64,000 bases of DNA, taken from positions 3,444,001-3,508,000 of the forward strand of contig NZ_CP024869.1 of the NCBI RefSeq assembly GCF_003052165.1. The letters run 5' to 3'. This document shows positions 34,085-42,052 of this stretch, one piece after another; the first letter of the stretch is position 1; each line of letters starts with the position of its first letter. The translations under genes and the position numbers were made by a program. The notes beneath the pieces are model-generated. The model had not been told where the DNA came from and did no database searches. It saw nothing but the letters and a program-made list of their open reading frames with translations. The DNA is from Dietzia sp. JS16-p6b. GTDB lineage: Bacteria > Actinomycetota > Actinomycetes > Mycobacteriales > Mycobacteriaceae.

Positions 34085-35061
34085 TCGTCACCCTCACCAT
34101 GAACCCGTCGGTGGACCGCTCGGCGGTGCTCGCCACAGCGCTGACCATCGGTGGGGTCAACCGCATCGCCGACTCCCACGACTCGCCCGGAGGCAAGGGG
34201 ATCAACGTGGCCCGGGTGCTGGCCGCGGGCGGGACCGAGGCCACGGCGGTCTTCCCCGCCCCCGCCCACGACCCGTTCGTCGACATGTGCGCTGCGGCGG
34301 GCGTGCCCGCGGCCGTGGTCCCCGCCGACGGACCGGTGCGGGTCAACCTCACCCTCACCGACCCGGACGGGACCACCACCAAGATCAACGCACCGGGTCC
34401 CGTCGCCACCCCGGCGATGCTCGACCGGGTCCGGTCGGACGTCGCCGCACTCGCGGCGCAGGCCACCTGGGTCGTCCTGAGCGGATCGCTGCCGGGCGGC
34501 GTGTCCGCCGGCTTCTACGCCGACCTGGTCGCCGAACTACGCGGAACGGGGGCACGCCTCGCCGTCGACACCTCCGACGCGCCGCTCGCCGCCCTCGCCG
34601 CCCGGTTCCCCTCTGCCGCCCCGGACCTCGTCAAACCCAACGGCGAGGAGTTGGGCCAACTCGCCGGGGTGGACGGCGTGGAACTCGAACGCCGCGCCGC
34701 GGACGGGGACCTGGCACCGGTCGTGGAGACCGCCCGGACGCTGCGCGCCGCGGGCGTGGGAACCGTGCTGGTCACCCTGGGCGGCGCCGGAGCGGTGCTG
34801 GTCGACGACGGCGAGGGCGGCGACGGCGACGGTGAGGCGTGGTTCGCGTCCACCCCGCCCGTGCGCGTCCGATCCACGGTCGGGGCCGGCGACTCCGCGC
34901 TCGCCGGATATCTCCTGGCCGACGCCCGCGGGCTCCCTCCGGAGGAGCGGCTGGCATGGGCCGTGTCCCACGGCAGCGTGGCCGCGTCCCTCCCCGGCAC
35001 CGGCCTCCCCCTCGGGCTGGACCCGGACACGTTCCGGGCGACCGTCCGCCGACTCGACTGA
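34081..35061 (+). CDS. fruK: 1-phosphofructokinase
   Basis: A 326-residue PfkB-family kinase converting fructose-1-phosphate to fructose-1,6-bisphosphate. IVTLTMNPSVDR at the start, the SPGGKGINVARVL box, WVVLSGSLPGG, and the C-terminal PfkB signature VGAGDSALAGYL with the catalytic Asp are all visible. The GTG start overlaps the fruR stop (GTGA). It lies directly upstream of fruA, completing fructose entry into glycolysis. Confidence 0.95.
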   Translation: MIVTLTMNPSVDRSAVLATALTIGGVNRIADSHDSPGGKGINVARVLAAGGTEATAVFPAPAHDPFVDMCAAAGVPAAVVPADGPVRVNLTLTDPDGTTTKINAPGPVATPAMLDRVRSDVAALAAQATWVVLSGSLPGGVSAGFYADLVAELRGTGARLAVDTSDAPLAALAARFPSAAPDLVKPNGEELGQLAGVDGVELERRAADGDLAPVVETARTLRAAGVGTVLVTLGGAGAVLVDDGEGGDGDGEAWFASTPPVRVRSTVGAGDSALAGYLLADARGLPPEERLAWAVSHGSVAASLPGTGLPLGLDPDTFRATVRRLD

Positions 35062-35133
35062 CCCCGACCGCACCTTCGACCCCATCGACACACCCCCGAG
35101 CAGAAGATTCATGAGAAAACACGGAGGAAGGCC

Positions 35134-37293
35134 ATGAGCCACCCGATCATCGAGACCGCCGCGGTGCGGCTCGACGCCGATCTCGGCAGCAGCAAGGACG
35201 ATGTGATCCGGGCGCTGGCCGGGGCGCTCGTCGACGCGGGCCGCGCGGACGACCTCGACGCGCTGGTGTCCGACCTGATGGCCCGCGAGGGCAAGGCGGC
35301 CACCGGGATGAAGGGCGGGATCGCCATCCCGCACTGCAAGTCCGAGGCCGTGGCCGAGCCCAGTCTGGGATTCGCCCGCCTCGACCCTCCGGTCGACTTC
35401 GGCGCCAAGGACGGCCCCGCCGACCTGGTGCTGATGATCGGTGCCCCGGCCGGCGGCGGCAAGGAGCACCTGAAGATCCTGGCCACCCTCGCCCGCAACC
35501 TGGTGCGCTCGGAGTTCGTGGACGCGCTCCGCGCGGCCGCCACCCCCGAGGACGCGGTCTCGGTGATCCAGGGGGTGCTCGCCCCGGCGCAGGACGCGGC
35601 GTCGTCCACGTCCTCGTCCACCGCGGCGTCGTCCACCGCGGCGTCGTCGTCCGCGGCATCGCCATCGCCCACGGCATCCTCGTCCGCCGCGGCCACCACC
35701 GCCACGGTGAGCGGGTCGGGCGCGGGCGGCGGGCAGCCCGTCCGCCTCGTCGCGGTGACAGCCTGCCCGACCGGCATCGCCCACACCTACATGGCCGCCG
35801 ACTCCCTCGACCAGGAGGCTGCCAGGCGGGGCGTGCAGATGCAGGTGGAGACGCAGGGCTCGGCCGGGTCCACCCCGCTGGACCCCGCGGTGATCGAGGC
35901 CGCCGACGCCGTCATCTTCGCCACCGACGTCGGCGTGCGCGACCGCGGCCGGTTCGCGGGCAAGCCCGTCGTCGAGTACGGGGTGAAGAAGGCGATCGAC
36001 TCCCCCGCGCGGGTGCTCGACGAGGCGCTCGCCGCCGCGGGCGACCCCGACGCCAAGCGCGTCCCGGCCTCGTCCGGATCGGGTGGGGACTCGAGCTCCG
36101 GCGGGTCCGGGTCGGACGAACACTGGGCCCGTGGCCTGCAGCGCGCGGTGATGACCGGTGTGTCGTACATGATCCCGTTCGTCGCTGCGGGCGGTCTCCT
36201 GCTGGCGCTGGGGTTCCTGTTCGCCGGATACGACGTGGCCTTTGTCTGGCAGGAGGTGGCCACCGGGTTCACGCTGGCCGACCTGCCCGGCCAGGTCTGG
36301 TACCTCGACGGTGAGATCGTCTCCGCCGGGACCGCCGGGGCCGAGATGCTCACCCACGCCGGGCTGAGGTTGTACATCGGCGCCGTGCTCTTCGCGATAG
36401 GCCAGGCCGCGATGGGCTTCATGATCGCGGTCCTGTCCGGGTACATCGCCTACGGGCTCGCCGACCGCCCGGGCATCGCGCCGGGCTTCGTGGGCGGTGC
36501 GCTGTCGGCCACCCTCGGCGCCGGGTTCATCGGTGCACTCGTCACGGGCATCCTCGCCGGCTACCTGGTGCGGTGGATGACCACGTGGAAGACCCCGCGC
36601 TGGCTGTCCGGCCTCATGCCGGTGGTGCTGATCCCGCTGCTCGGATCGCTCGCGATCGGCCTGCTGATGTTCCTGCTGCTCGGCCGTCCGCTGGCCTCGT
36701 TGACCTCCGCCATGGAGTCGTGGCTGGGCGGGATGAGCGGCACCTCGGTGATCCTGCTCGGCGTCATCCTGGGCCTCATGATGTGCTTCGACCTCGGCGG
36801 ACCGGTCAACAAGGCCGCCTACACCTTCGCCACCGCCGGACTGGTCGCCGACAACCCGGCCTCGCTGCGCATCATGGCCGCGGTCATGGCCGCCGGCATG
36901 GTGCCGCCGCTGGCCATGGGCCTGGCGACGGTCGTCCGCAAGCGCCTGTTCACCGAGGTCGAGCAGGAGAACGGCCGGGCCGCGTTCCTGCTGGGCGCCA
37001 GCTTCATCACCGAGGGTGCCATCCCGTTCGCCGCCGCCGACCCCATCCGCGTGATCCCCTCGATGATGGCCGGCGGTGCCGTCACCGGAGCGCTGATCAT
37101 GGCATTCTCGGTGGAGTCGTACGCACCGCACGGCGGTCTGTTCGTGGTGTTCGCCATCAACCCGGTCTGGGGTTACCTGGTGGCCATCCTCGCGGGCATG
37201 CTGGTCTCGACCACAGCCGTGGTCCTGGCCAAGAGCGCCCGTCGAGATCCCGCTACTGTCGCGGCACCGGCGCCCGTCGCCGTCGCCGCCTGA
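35134..37293 (+). CDS. fruA: PTS fructose transporter, fused IIABC
   Basis: A 719-residue protein. IIA covers 1-150, with the phospho-accepting His67 in GGIAIPHCKS. A Ser/Ala-rich linker spans about 150-200. IIB covers about 205-305, with Cys211 in VTACPTGIAHTYMAAD. A second Ser/Gly linker follows, and IIC spans 325-700 with about nine hydrophobic segments. It imports fructose and phosphorylates it to fructose-1-phosphate, using phosphate from ptsI and ptsH. GGAGGA precedes the ATG at seven bases. The linkers are unusually repetitive. Confidence 0.96.
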   Translation: MSHPIIETAAVRLDADLGSSKDDVIRALAGALVDAGRADDLDALVSDLMAREGKAATGMKGGIAIPHCKSEAVAEPSLGFARLDPPVDFGAKDGPADLVLMIGAPAGGGKEHLKILATLARNLVRSEFVDALRAAATPEDAVSVIQGVLAPAQDAASSTSSSTAASSTAASSSAASPSPTASSSAAATTATVSGSGAGGGQPVRLVAVTACPTGIAHTYMAADSLDQEAARRGVQMQVETQGSAGSTPLDPAVIEAADAVIFATDVGVRDRGRFAGKPVVEYGVKKAIDSPARVLDEALAAAGDPDAKRVPASSGSGGDSSSGGSGSDEHWARGLQRAVMTGVSYMIPFVAAGGLLLALGFLFAGYDVAFVWQEVATGFTLADLPGQVWYLDGEIVSAGTAGAEMLTHAGLRLYIGAVLFAIGQAAMGFMIAVLSGYIAYGLADRPGIAPGFVGGALSATLGAGFIGALVTGILAGYLVRWMTTWKTPRWLSGLMPVVLIPLLGSLAIGLLMFLLLGRPLASLTSAMESWLGGMSGTSVILLGVILGLMMCFDLGGPVNKAAYTFATAGLVADNPASLRIMAAVMAAGMVPPLAMGLATVVRKRLFTEVEQENGRAAFLLGASFITEGAIPFAAADPIRVIPSMMAGGAVTGALIMAFSVESYAPHGGLFVVFAINPVWGYLVAILAGMLVSTTAVVLAKSARRDPATVAAPAPVAVAA

Positions 37294-37362
37294 TCCCCAC
37301 CCGACCGCTCTCCGGCGGGTCGGTCCGCCGGCCCGCCACTCCACCAGTCACGAGGAGACACC

Positions 37363-37620
37363 ATGCCCACCACCACCGTCATCGTGGGATCCGCCGAGGG
37401 GCTGCACGCCCGCCCCGCGGGGATCATCGCCGAGGCCGCCGAGAAGTACGACACGGACATCGAGATCGCGTTCGACGGTGAGGAGGCCGACGCCGCCTCG
37501 GCGATGCTCATCATGGCGCTCGGAGCCGAGAAGGGGGCCGAGGTCACGGTGAGCGGGGACGACGCCGCCGCGGTGGCCGAGATCGCCGCCCTCATCGAAC
37601 AGGATCTCGACGCGGGATGA
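37363..37620 (+). CDS. ptsH: Phosphocarrier protein HPr
   Basis: An 85-residue protein. His15 in SAEGLHARPAG is the phospho-carrier residue, and Ser46 falls at the site used for regulatory phosphorylation in some Gram-positives. It carries phosphate from enzyme I to the IIA domain of FruA. Its stop overlaps the ATG of the next gene by four bases. It is the fourth gene of the fructose operon. Confidence 0.97.
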   Translation: MPTTTVIVGSAEGLHARPAGIIAEAAEKYDTDIEIAFDGEEADAASAMLIMALGAEKGAEVTVSGDDAAAVAEIAALIEQDLDAG

Positions 37621-38534
37621 CCGTGCTCGTCGTGGGATCGGGTGGGTACCTGGGATCGCGCCTGGTACCCGAACTGCTGGCCCGGGGGCACCACGTCCGG
37701 GCCGGTGTCACCGATCCCCGGCGGGCGGGGCCCCACGAGCGGACGTCCCACGACCGGGGCGGCCGCGAGGAGACGGTCCACTGCGACGTCCTCGACCCGG
37801 ACTGCCTGCCCGCCGCCCTGGACGGCGTGGACTCGGTCGTCTACCTGGTCCACCGTATGGGGCACGGGCCGGGTTTCCGGTCCGAGGACGCGGCGGGCGC
37901 CACCGCGATGCGCGAGTCGATGGCCGCGGCCGGCGTCGGTCGCTGCGTCTACGTCTCCGGGCTCGCACCGTCAGCCGGCCCGGGCGACACGCTGTCCCGA
38001 CACATGTCCTCCCGGCTCGAGGTCGAACAGCTGCTCTCGGACGGACCCACGCCGGTGTTCACCCTCCGGGCCGGCATCGTCCTCGGTGCCGGCTCGGTGA
38101 GCTTCGAAATGCTGCGCACACTGTGCGATCGGTTGCCGGTCCAACCAGTGCCCCGGTGGATGCGCGGCAGCCGGGTCGAGCCGATCGCCGAGCGCGACGT
38201 CCTCGAGGCCCTGTGTCACGCGCTGGAGGGGGCTCCGCGTTCCGGCCACGGGGACCTCGGATGCGGCGAGGTCCTCACCTACCCCGCGCTGCTGCGCAGG
38301 TTCTCGCGGGTCGCGGGCCTGCCCACCCTCCGCGTCCCGGTGTTCGGGGTGCCATGGGATCTGGTCGCCGCGGGGCTGTCCCCCGTCGTCGACTCGGATC
38401 CCGCGACCGTCGGCGCGTTGGTCGAGAGCCTCCGCCACGATATGGTGACCGCCGACCAGACCGCGGATCTGTTTCCCGCCGGGTGGGAGCGGACAGGCAT
38501 CGACGACGCCATCCGCCGGGCGCTCCGCGACTGA
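37617..38534 (+). CDS. NAD(P)-binding short-chain/atypical SDR (epimerase-like) protein
   Basis: A 305-residue protein. The Rossmann motif VVGSGGYLGSRL lies at residues 5-16, and the strand-4 region contains DSVVYLVHRMGHG and CVYVSGLAPS. It belongs to the atypical SDR group with NmrA/YwnB-like members, where the catalytic Tyr-x-x-x-Lys is often replaced (here HMSSRLEVE). It overlaps ptsH by four bases, so it is co-translated with the fructose operon, but any metabolic link to fructose is inference. Substrate unknown. Confidence 0.82.
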   Translation: MTVLVVGSGGYLGSRLVPELLARGHHVRAGVTDPRRAGPHERTSHDRGGREETVHCDVLDPDCLPAALDGVDSVVYLVHRMGHGPGFRSEDAAGATAMRESMAAAGVGRCVYVSGLAPSAGPGDTLSRHMSSRLEVEQLLSDGPTPVFTLRAGIVLGAGSVSFEMLRTLCDRLPVQPVPRWMRGSRVEPIAERDVLEALCHALEGAPRSGHGDLGCGEVLTYPALLRRFSRVAGLPTLRVPVFGVPWDLVAAGLSPVVDSDPATVGALVESLRHDMVTADQTADLFPAGWERTGIDDAIRRALRD

Positions 38535-38610
38535 CATCACGATCCGGTTCCGACCCCACCGGTCACGCCACACCTCCGCGCGAGCGCCGGGTCTGGGGGA
38601 CAATCGAGCG

Positions 38611-39276
38611 ATGCCCCCGAATCTCCCGTTCACCGCCGCGACCTTCATCCGCGCAGCTCTGGACCGCCACGGGCCGAGCAGCACGACGGACGACATCGGC
38701 GAGAAGCTCCTCGACGCAGCCGTCCGACAGTTCGAGACCTTCGGCGTGACCCGGTCCACGATGGGGGACATCACGCAGCGGTCGGGCCTGTCCCGGATGA
38801 CCCTCTACCGCCGGTTCGCCAACAAGCAGGAACTGATCAACGCCGTCCTGCTGCGCGAGACCGGCCGCATCCTGGCCGGGCTGAAGCAGGAGATCGACCG
38901 CTACGACGACGTGGAGTCCAAGCTGACCGAGGGATTCCTCTACACGGTCGAGACCCTGCGCGCCCACGGCCTGCTCAACCGACTCCTGGAGAGCGAGCCC
39001 GAGGTCGCCGTCCCCTACCTGACAGTGCGGGGTGAGCCCCTGGTCAGTAACAGTGCCGAGTTCCTCGCCTCGGAGATGGCCTCCAGTCTCGACGACTCGC
39101 GGTCCCACGAGGAACTCCTGGTGGCGGCCGAGGTGGCCGTCCGACTGGTGATCTCGTTCGTCCTCACCCCGTCCACCACGATCGATCTGGACGACCCCGA
39201 CGTGGCGCGCGACTTCGCCCGCAGGCACCTGGGCCCGCAACTCCGCGGGCGAAGGGGGCCTACCGACGGGTCCTGA
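38611..39276 (+). CDS. TetR-family transcriptional regulator
   Basis: A 221-residue protein. The helix-turn-helix is at about 32-80 (LLDAAVRQFETFGVTRSTMG then SRMTLYRRFANKQELI). The C-terminal half is a typical helical ligand domain. It precedes the diiron oxygenase gene by 185 bases on the same strand, with a separate promoter in between, so it may regulate that gene. The ligand is unknown. Confidence 0.9.
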   Translation: MPPNLPFTAATFIRAALDRHGPSSTTDDIGEKLLDAAVRQFETFGVTRSTMGDITQRSGLSRMTLYRRFANKQELINAVLLRETGRILAGLKQEIDRYDDVESKLTEGFLYTVETLRAHGLLNRLLESEPEVAVPYLTVRGEPLVSNSAEFLASEMASSLDDSRSHEELLVAAEVAVRLVISFVLTPSTTIDLDDPDVARDFARRHLGPQLRGRRGPTDGS

Positions 39277-39335
39277 GCGAATCAGGGCGCGAGAGGGCCG
39301 GGGAGGGCTCTGAGCAGGACGGTGGCGTGCGGGCG

Positions 39336-39364
39336 TTGACACGAGGGGCACCGCTGCCTAGCCT
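39336..39364 (+). promoter_or_regulatory. Near-consensus promoter of the diiron oxygenase gene
   Basis: TTGACA (39336-39341) and TAGCCT (39359-39364) are separated by 17 bases. The expected start is near 39371, leaving a leader of about 90 bases before the ATG. Confidence 0.7.
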
Positions 39365-39390
39365 CAGTTACAAAGAGACCTCAAATGTCA

Positions 39391-39412
39391 CTCTGTACTT
39401 CCTCCTCTGTAC
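39391..39412 (+). promoter_or_regulatory. Direct repeat CTCTGTAC in the leader
   Basis: CTCTGTAC occurs at 39391-39398 and 39405-39412, 14 bases apart, with a partial inverted relative (GTTACAAAGAG) at about 39367-39377. Possible operator for the neighbouring TetR protein. Confidence 0.4.
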
Positions 39413-39460
39413 GCCGAGGCTCTCTCCGGCCCGAGTGGTCGGAAGACGAAAGGGATCGTC

Positions 39461-40495
39461 ATGCCCGCACCCACCCCCACCCCAGCCCCCTCGATCCGGA
39501 CGCAGCCGTCGGCCCCGACCCCGACCAGTTCGCGCGAGGAGTACGACGCCACTCTGCTCCGCCTGTCCGAGGCGTCGGTGCGACGCCACTTCGACGCGTT
39601 CGTCGACGTCCCCTGGGACCACCCCGACTTCCGGGTGGACCGCTCCGACGAACGCTGGATCCTCCCCGCGGCGGTCGACCCCCTGGGCGCCCACCCCTGG
39701 TACCAGTCCCTACCCGTGGAGACGCGGATCGAGATCGGCATGTGGCGCCAGGCCAACATCATGAAGGTCGGCCTGCAGTTCGAGAACCTCCTGATCCGCG
39801 GGATCATGCAGTACATCGCCACCCTTGACAACGGATCGGCAGAGTTCCGGTACCTCACCCACGAGGCGACCGAGGAGTGTCACCACACCCAGATGTTCCA
39901 GCAGGGCGTGAACATCATCGGCGCCGACGTCCCCGGCCTTCCCCGCTGGCTGCGCAGGGTCTCGCCGGTCATCCCCTGGTTCGCCTCCCTCACCCCCGTG
40001 GGCTTCTTCATCGGCGTCCTCGCCGGCGAGGAGCCCATCGACCACACCCAGAAGCAGATCCTGCGTGGCGCGGACGAACTCCCGCCCGTGCTGAGCCGGA
40101 TCATGGAGATCCACGTGGCGGAGGAGGCCCGGCACATCTCCTTCGCCCACACCTACGTCGCCCGCTACGCGCCCCGGTTGACGCGCGGCCAGGCCTTCGC
40201 GATCTCCCTGGCGTTCCCCGTGATCATGCGGGTGCTGTGCGACGCCATCCTCAAGCCGACCAAGGAGTTCCGCGAGGAGTTCGGCGTCCCCCGCGAGGTC
40301 ATCGACGAGCTCTACTGGAACAGTCCGAAGTCCCGTGAGTTCCTGTCCGACCTCTTCTCCGACGTCCGCATGCTCGCCGAGCAGTCCGGTCTGATGAACC
40401 CCCTCGCGCGGCGGGTCTGGCGGGCCCTGAAGATCGACGGCCGCGCCTCCCGCTACCGCAGCGAACCCCCAGTCACGTACGCCACCCACGCCTGA
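39461..40495 (+). CDS. AurF-like diiron oxygenase
   Basis: A 344-residue protein. After a Pro/Thr-rich start, residues 30-300 form a helical ferritin-like domain. The metal ligands are visible as Glu-rich helices: FENLLIRGI (Glu109), EATEECHHTQM and MEIHVAEEARHISFAHTYVA, the ExxH patterns of the AurF/PABA N-oxygenase family (PF11583 type). These enzymes oxidise aryl amines or related substrates with O2. It is followed without a gap by a ferredoxin-NADP reductase that is its likely electron donor. Substrate unknown. Confidence 0.85.
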   Translation: MPAPTPTPAPSIRTQPSAPTPTSSREEYDATLLRLSEASVRRHFDAFVDVPWDHPDFRVDRSDERWILPAAVDPLGAHPWYQSLPVETRIEIGMWRQANIMKVGLQFENLLIRGIMQYIATLDNGSAEFRYLTHEATEECHHTQMFQQGVNIIGADVPGLPRWLRRVSPVIPWFASLTPVGFFIGVLAGEEPIDHTQKQILRGADELPPVLSRIMEIHVAEEARHISFAHTYVARYAPRLTRGQAFAISLAFPVIMRVLCDAILKPTKEFREEFGVPREVIDELYWNSPKSREFLSDLFSDVRMLAEQSGLMNPLARRVWRALKIDGRASRYRSEPPVTYATHA

Positions 40496-42021
40496 TGCCC
40501 CACGTCGTCACCCAGGCCTGCTGCGCCGACGCGTCCTGCGTGCACGCCTGCCCCGTCAACTGCATCCACCCGACTCCGGACGAACCGGACTTCGCCACCG
40601 CGGAGATGCTGTACATCGACCCGGACGTCTGCGTGGACTGCGGGGCGTGCGTCGGCGCCTGTCCGGTCGGCGCGATCGTCCCCGACGACCGTCTCACGCC
40701 GGGTGAGCAGGTCTTCCTCGACCTCAACGCCGTGTTGAGCACACCCTCACGACCGTATCCGCCGCAGGCACCGGTCCCCCCGATCCGCCGTCTGGAGCGC
40801 GACCGGGGACGTGCCGGGCACCCGCTCCGGGTGGCGATCGTCGGAGCCGGACCGGCCGCTCTCTACACCGCGGATGAACTACTCAGGCAATCGGGCGTCG
40901 AGGTGACCGTGTTCGACCGCCTGCCGGTGCCTCACGGACTGGCCCGCCACGGCGTGGCCCCCGACCACGCCCGGACCCGGTCGGTCACCGATCTGTTCAC
41001 CCTCATCGAGAACCAGTCCGGGTTCACCTACCGCCTGGGCGTGGAGATCGGCCGGGACCTCGGCGTCGGCGACCTCGCCGCGCACCACGACGCCGTGGTG
41101 TACGCGACCGGGGCCAGTACCGACCGCCCCCTCGACATCCCGGGGACCGGACTCCCCGGGAGCATGTCCGCGACGCAGGTGGTGAGCTGGTACAACGGCC
41201 ACCCCGACCACGTCGACGCGCGCGTCCCGCTCGACCACGAGCGGGCGGTCATCGTGGGTAACGGCAACGTCGCCCTGGACGTCGCCAGGATCCTCGCCAC
41301 TCCCGCGGAGGCCCTCGCCGGGAGCGACATCTCCCCCGTGGCCCTGGAGGCACTGCGCAGCAGCCGCGTGCGCGAGATCGTGGTACTGGGCCGGCGCGGG
41401 CCCGCGCAGGCCGCGTTCACGCTCCCCGAACTGGTCGGGCTGGCCTCGCGGGACGACATCGACCTCCGCGTGGAGGCCCCGGGCGGGATCGACCCCCGTG
41501 CGGCGACCGACCGCCAGAGGTCCCTCATGCTGGAGTGCCTCGCGGACGTCGCCTCCCGCCCGCCCCGCCCGGGGAGCCCGCGGATCGTCCTGCGCTTCCA
41601 GTCCGTGCCCGTGGAGGTCCTCGGCGGGGACCGGGTCGAGGGACTGCGGATCGCGGAGACCGGGTTGACGACCCGGGACGGCGACGTGCGCGCGGTTCCC
41701 CGCCCGGGAACGGAGGAGGTGCTGGACGCGGGGCTGGTCCTGCGGTCGGTGGGGTACCGCGGGGTGCCCGTGCCCGGCGTGCCGTTCGACCCGGCCACCG
41801 GGACGATCCCCCACCGGGGCGGCCGCGTCCTCGACCGCCCCGGTGGGTCCGAGGTTCCCGGCTCCTATGTGGTCGGCTGGATCAAGCGTGGACCGCGCGG
41901 CTTCATCGGGTCCAACAAGACCTGTGCGCGGGAGACGGTCGACGCGCTGCTCGCCGACGCGAACGCGGGCCGTCTCCCGCGGCCGGTCACCCCGTCGGGC
42001 CCGGTGAGGACGTCCGCCTAG
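40495..42021 (+). CDS. Ferredoxin fused to ferredoxin-NADP+ reductase (FprB-like)
   Basis: A 508-residue protein. Residues 1-65 are a bacterial ferredoxin with cysteines at 9, 15, 19, 23 and the second set in CVDCGACVGACPVG, fitting a 7Fe or 2x[4Fe-4S] type. From about 112 an FNR/adrenodoxin-reductase-like flavoprotein follows: IVGAGPAALYTADELL for FAD, VIVGNGNVALDVARIL for NADPH, and the C-terminal GWIKRGPRGFIGSNK. It moves electrons from NADPH to the fused ferredoxin. The ATG overlaps the oxygenase stop by one base (TGATG), indicating coupled translation. Confidence 0.93.
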   Translation: MPHVVTQACCADASCVHACPVNCIHPTPDEPDFATAEMLYIDPDVCVDCGACVGACPVGAIVPDDRLTPGEQVFLDLNAVLSTPSRPYPPQAPVPPIRRLERDRGRAGHPLRVAIVGAGPAALYTADELLRQSGVEVTVFDRLPVPHGLARHGVAPDHARTRSVTDLFTLIENQSGFTYRLGVEIGRDLGVGDLAAHHDAVVYATGASTDRPLDIPGTGLPGSMSATQVVSWYNGHPDHVDARVPLDHERAVIVGNGNVALDVARILATPAEALAGSDISPVALEALRSSRVREIVVLGRRGPAQAAFTLPELVGLASRDDIDLRVEAPGGIDPRAATDRQRSLMLECLADVASRPPRPGSPRIVLRFQSVPVEVLGGDRVEGLRIAETGLTTRDGDVRAVPRPGTEEVLDAGLVLRSVGYRGVPVPGVPFDPATGTIPHRGGRVLDRPGGSEVPGSYVVGWIKRGPRGFIGSNKTCARETVDALLADANAGRLPRPVTPSGPVRTSA

Positions 42022-42052
42022 GAGCACGCGGGCCCGCCCACCGGTCCCGGGC

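Noticed and set aside
34537-37344. Long minus-strand open frame opposite fruK-fruA
   Set aside because: It is antisense to strongly conserved fructose genes; it has runs of His/Arg/Gly and no recognisable motif.
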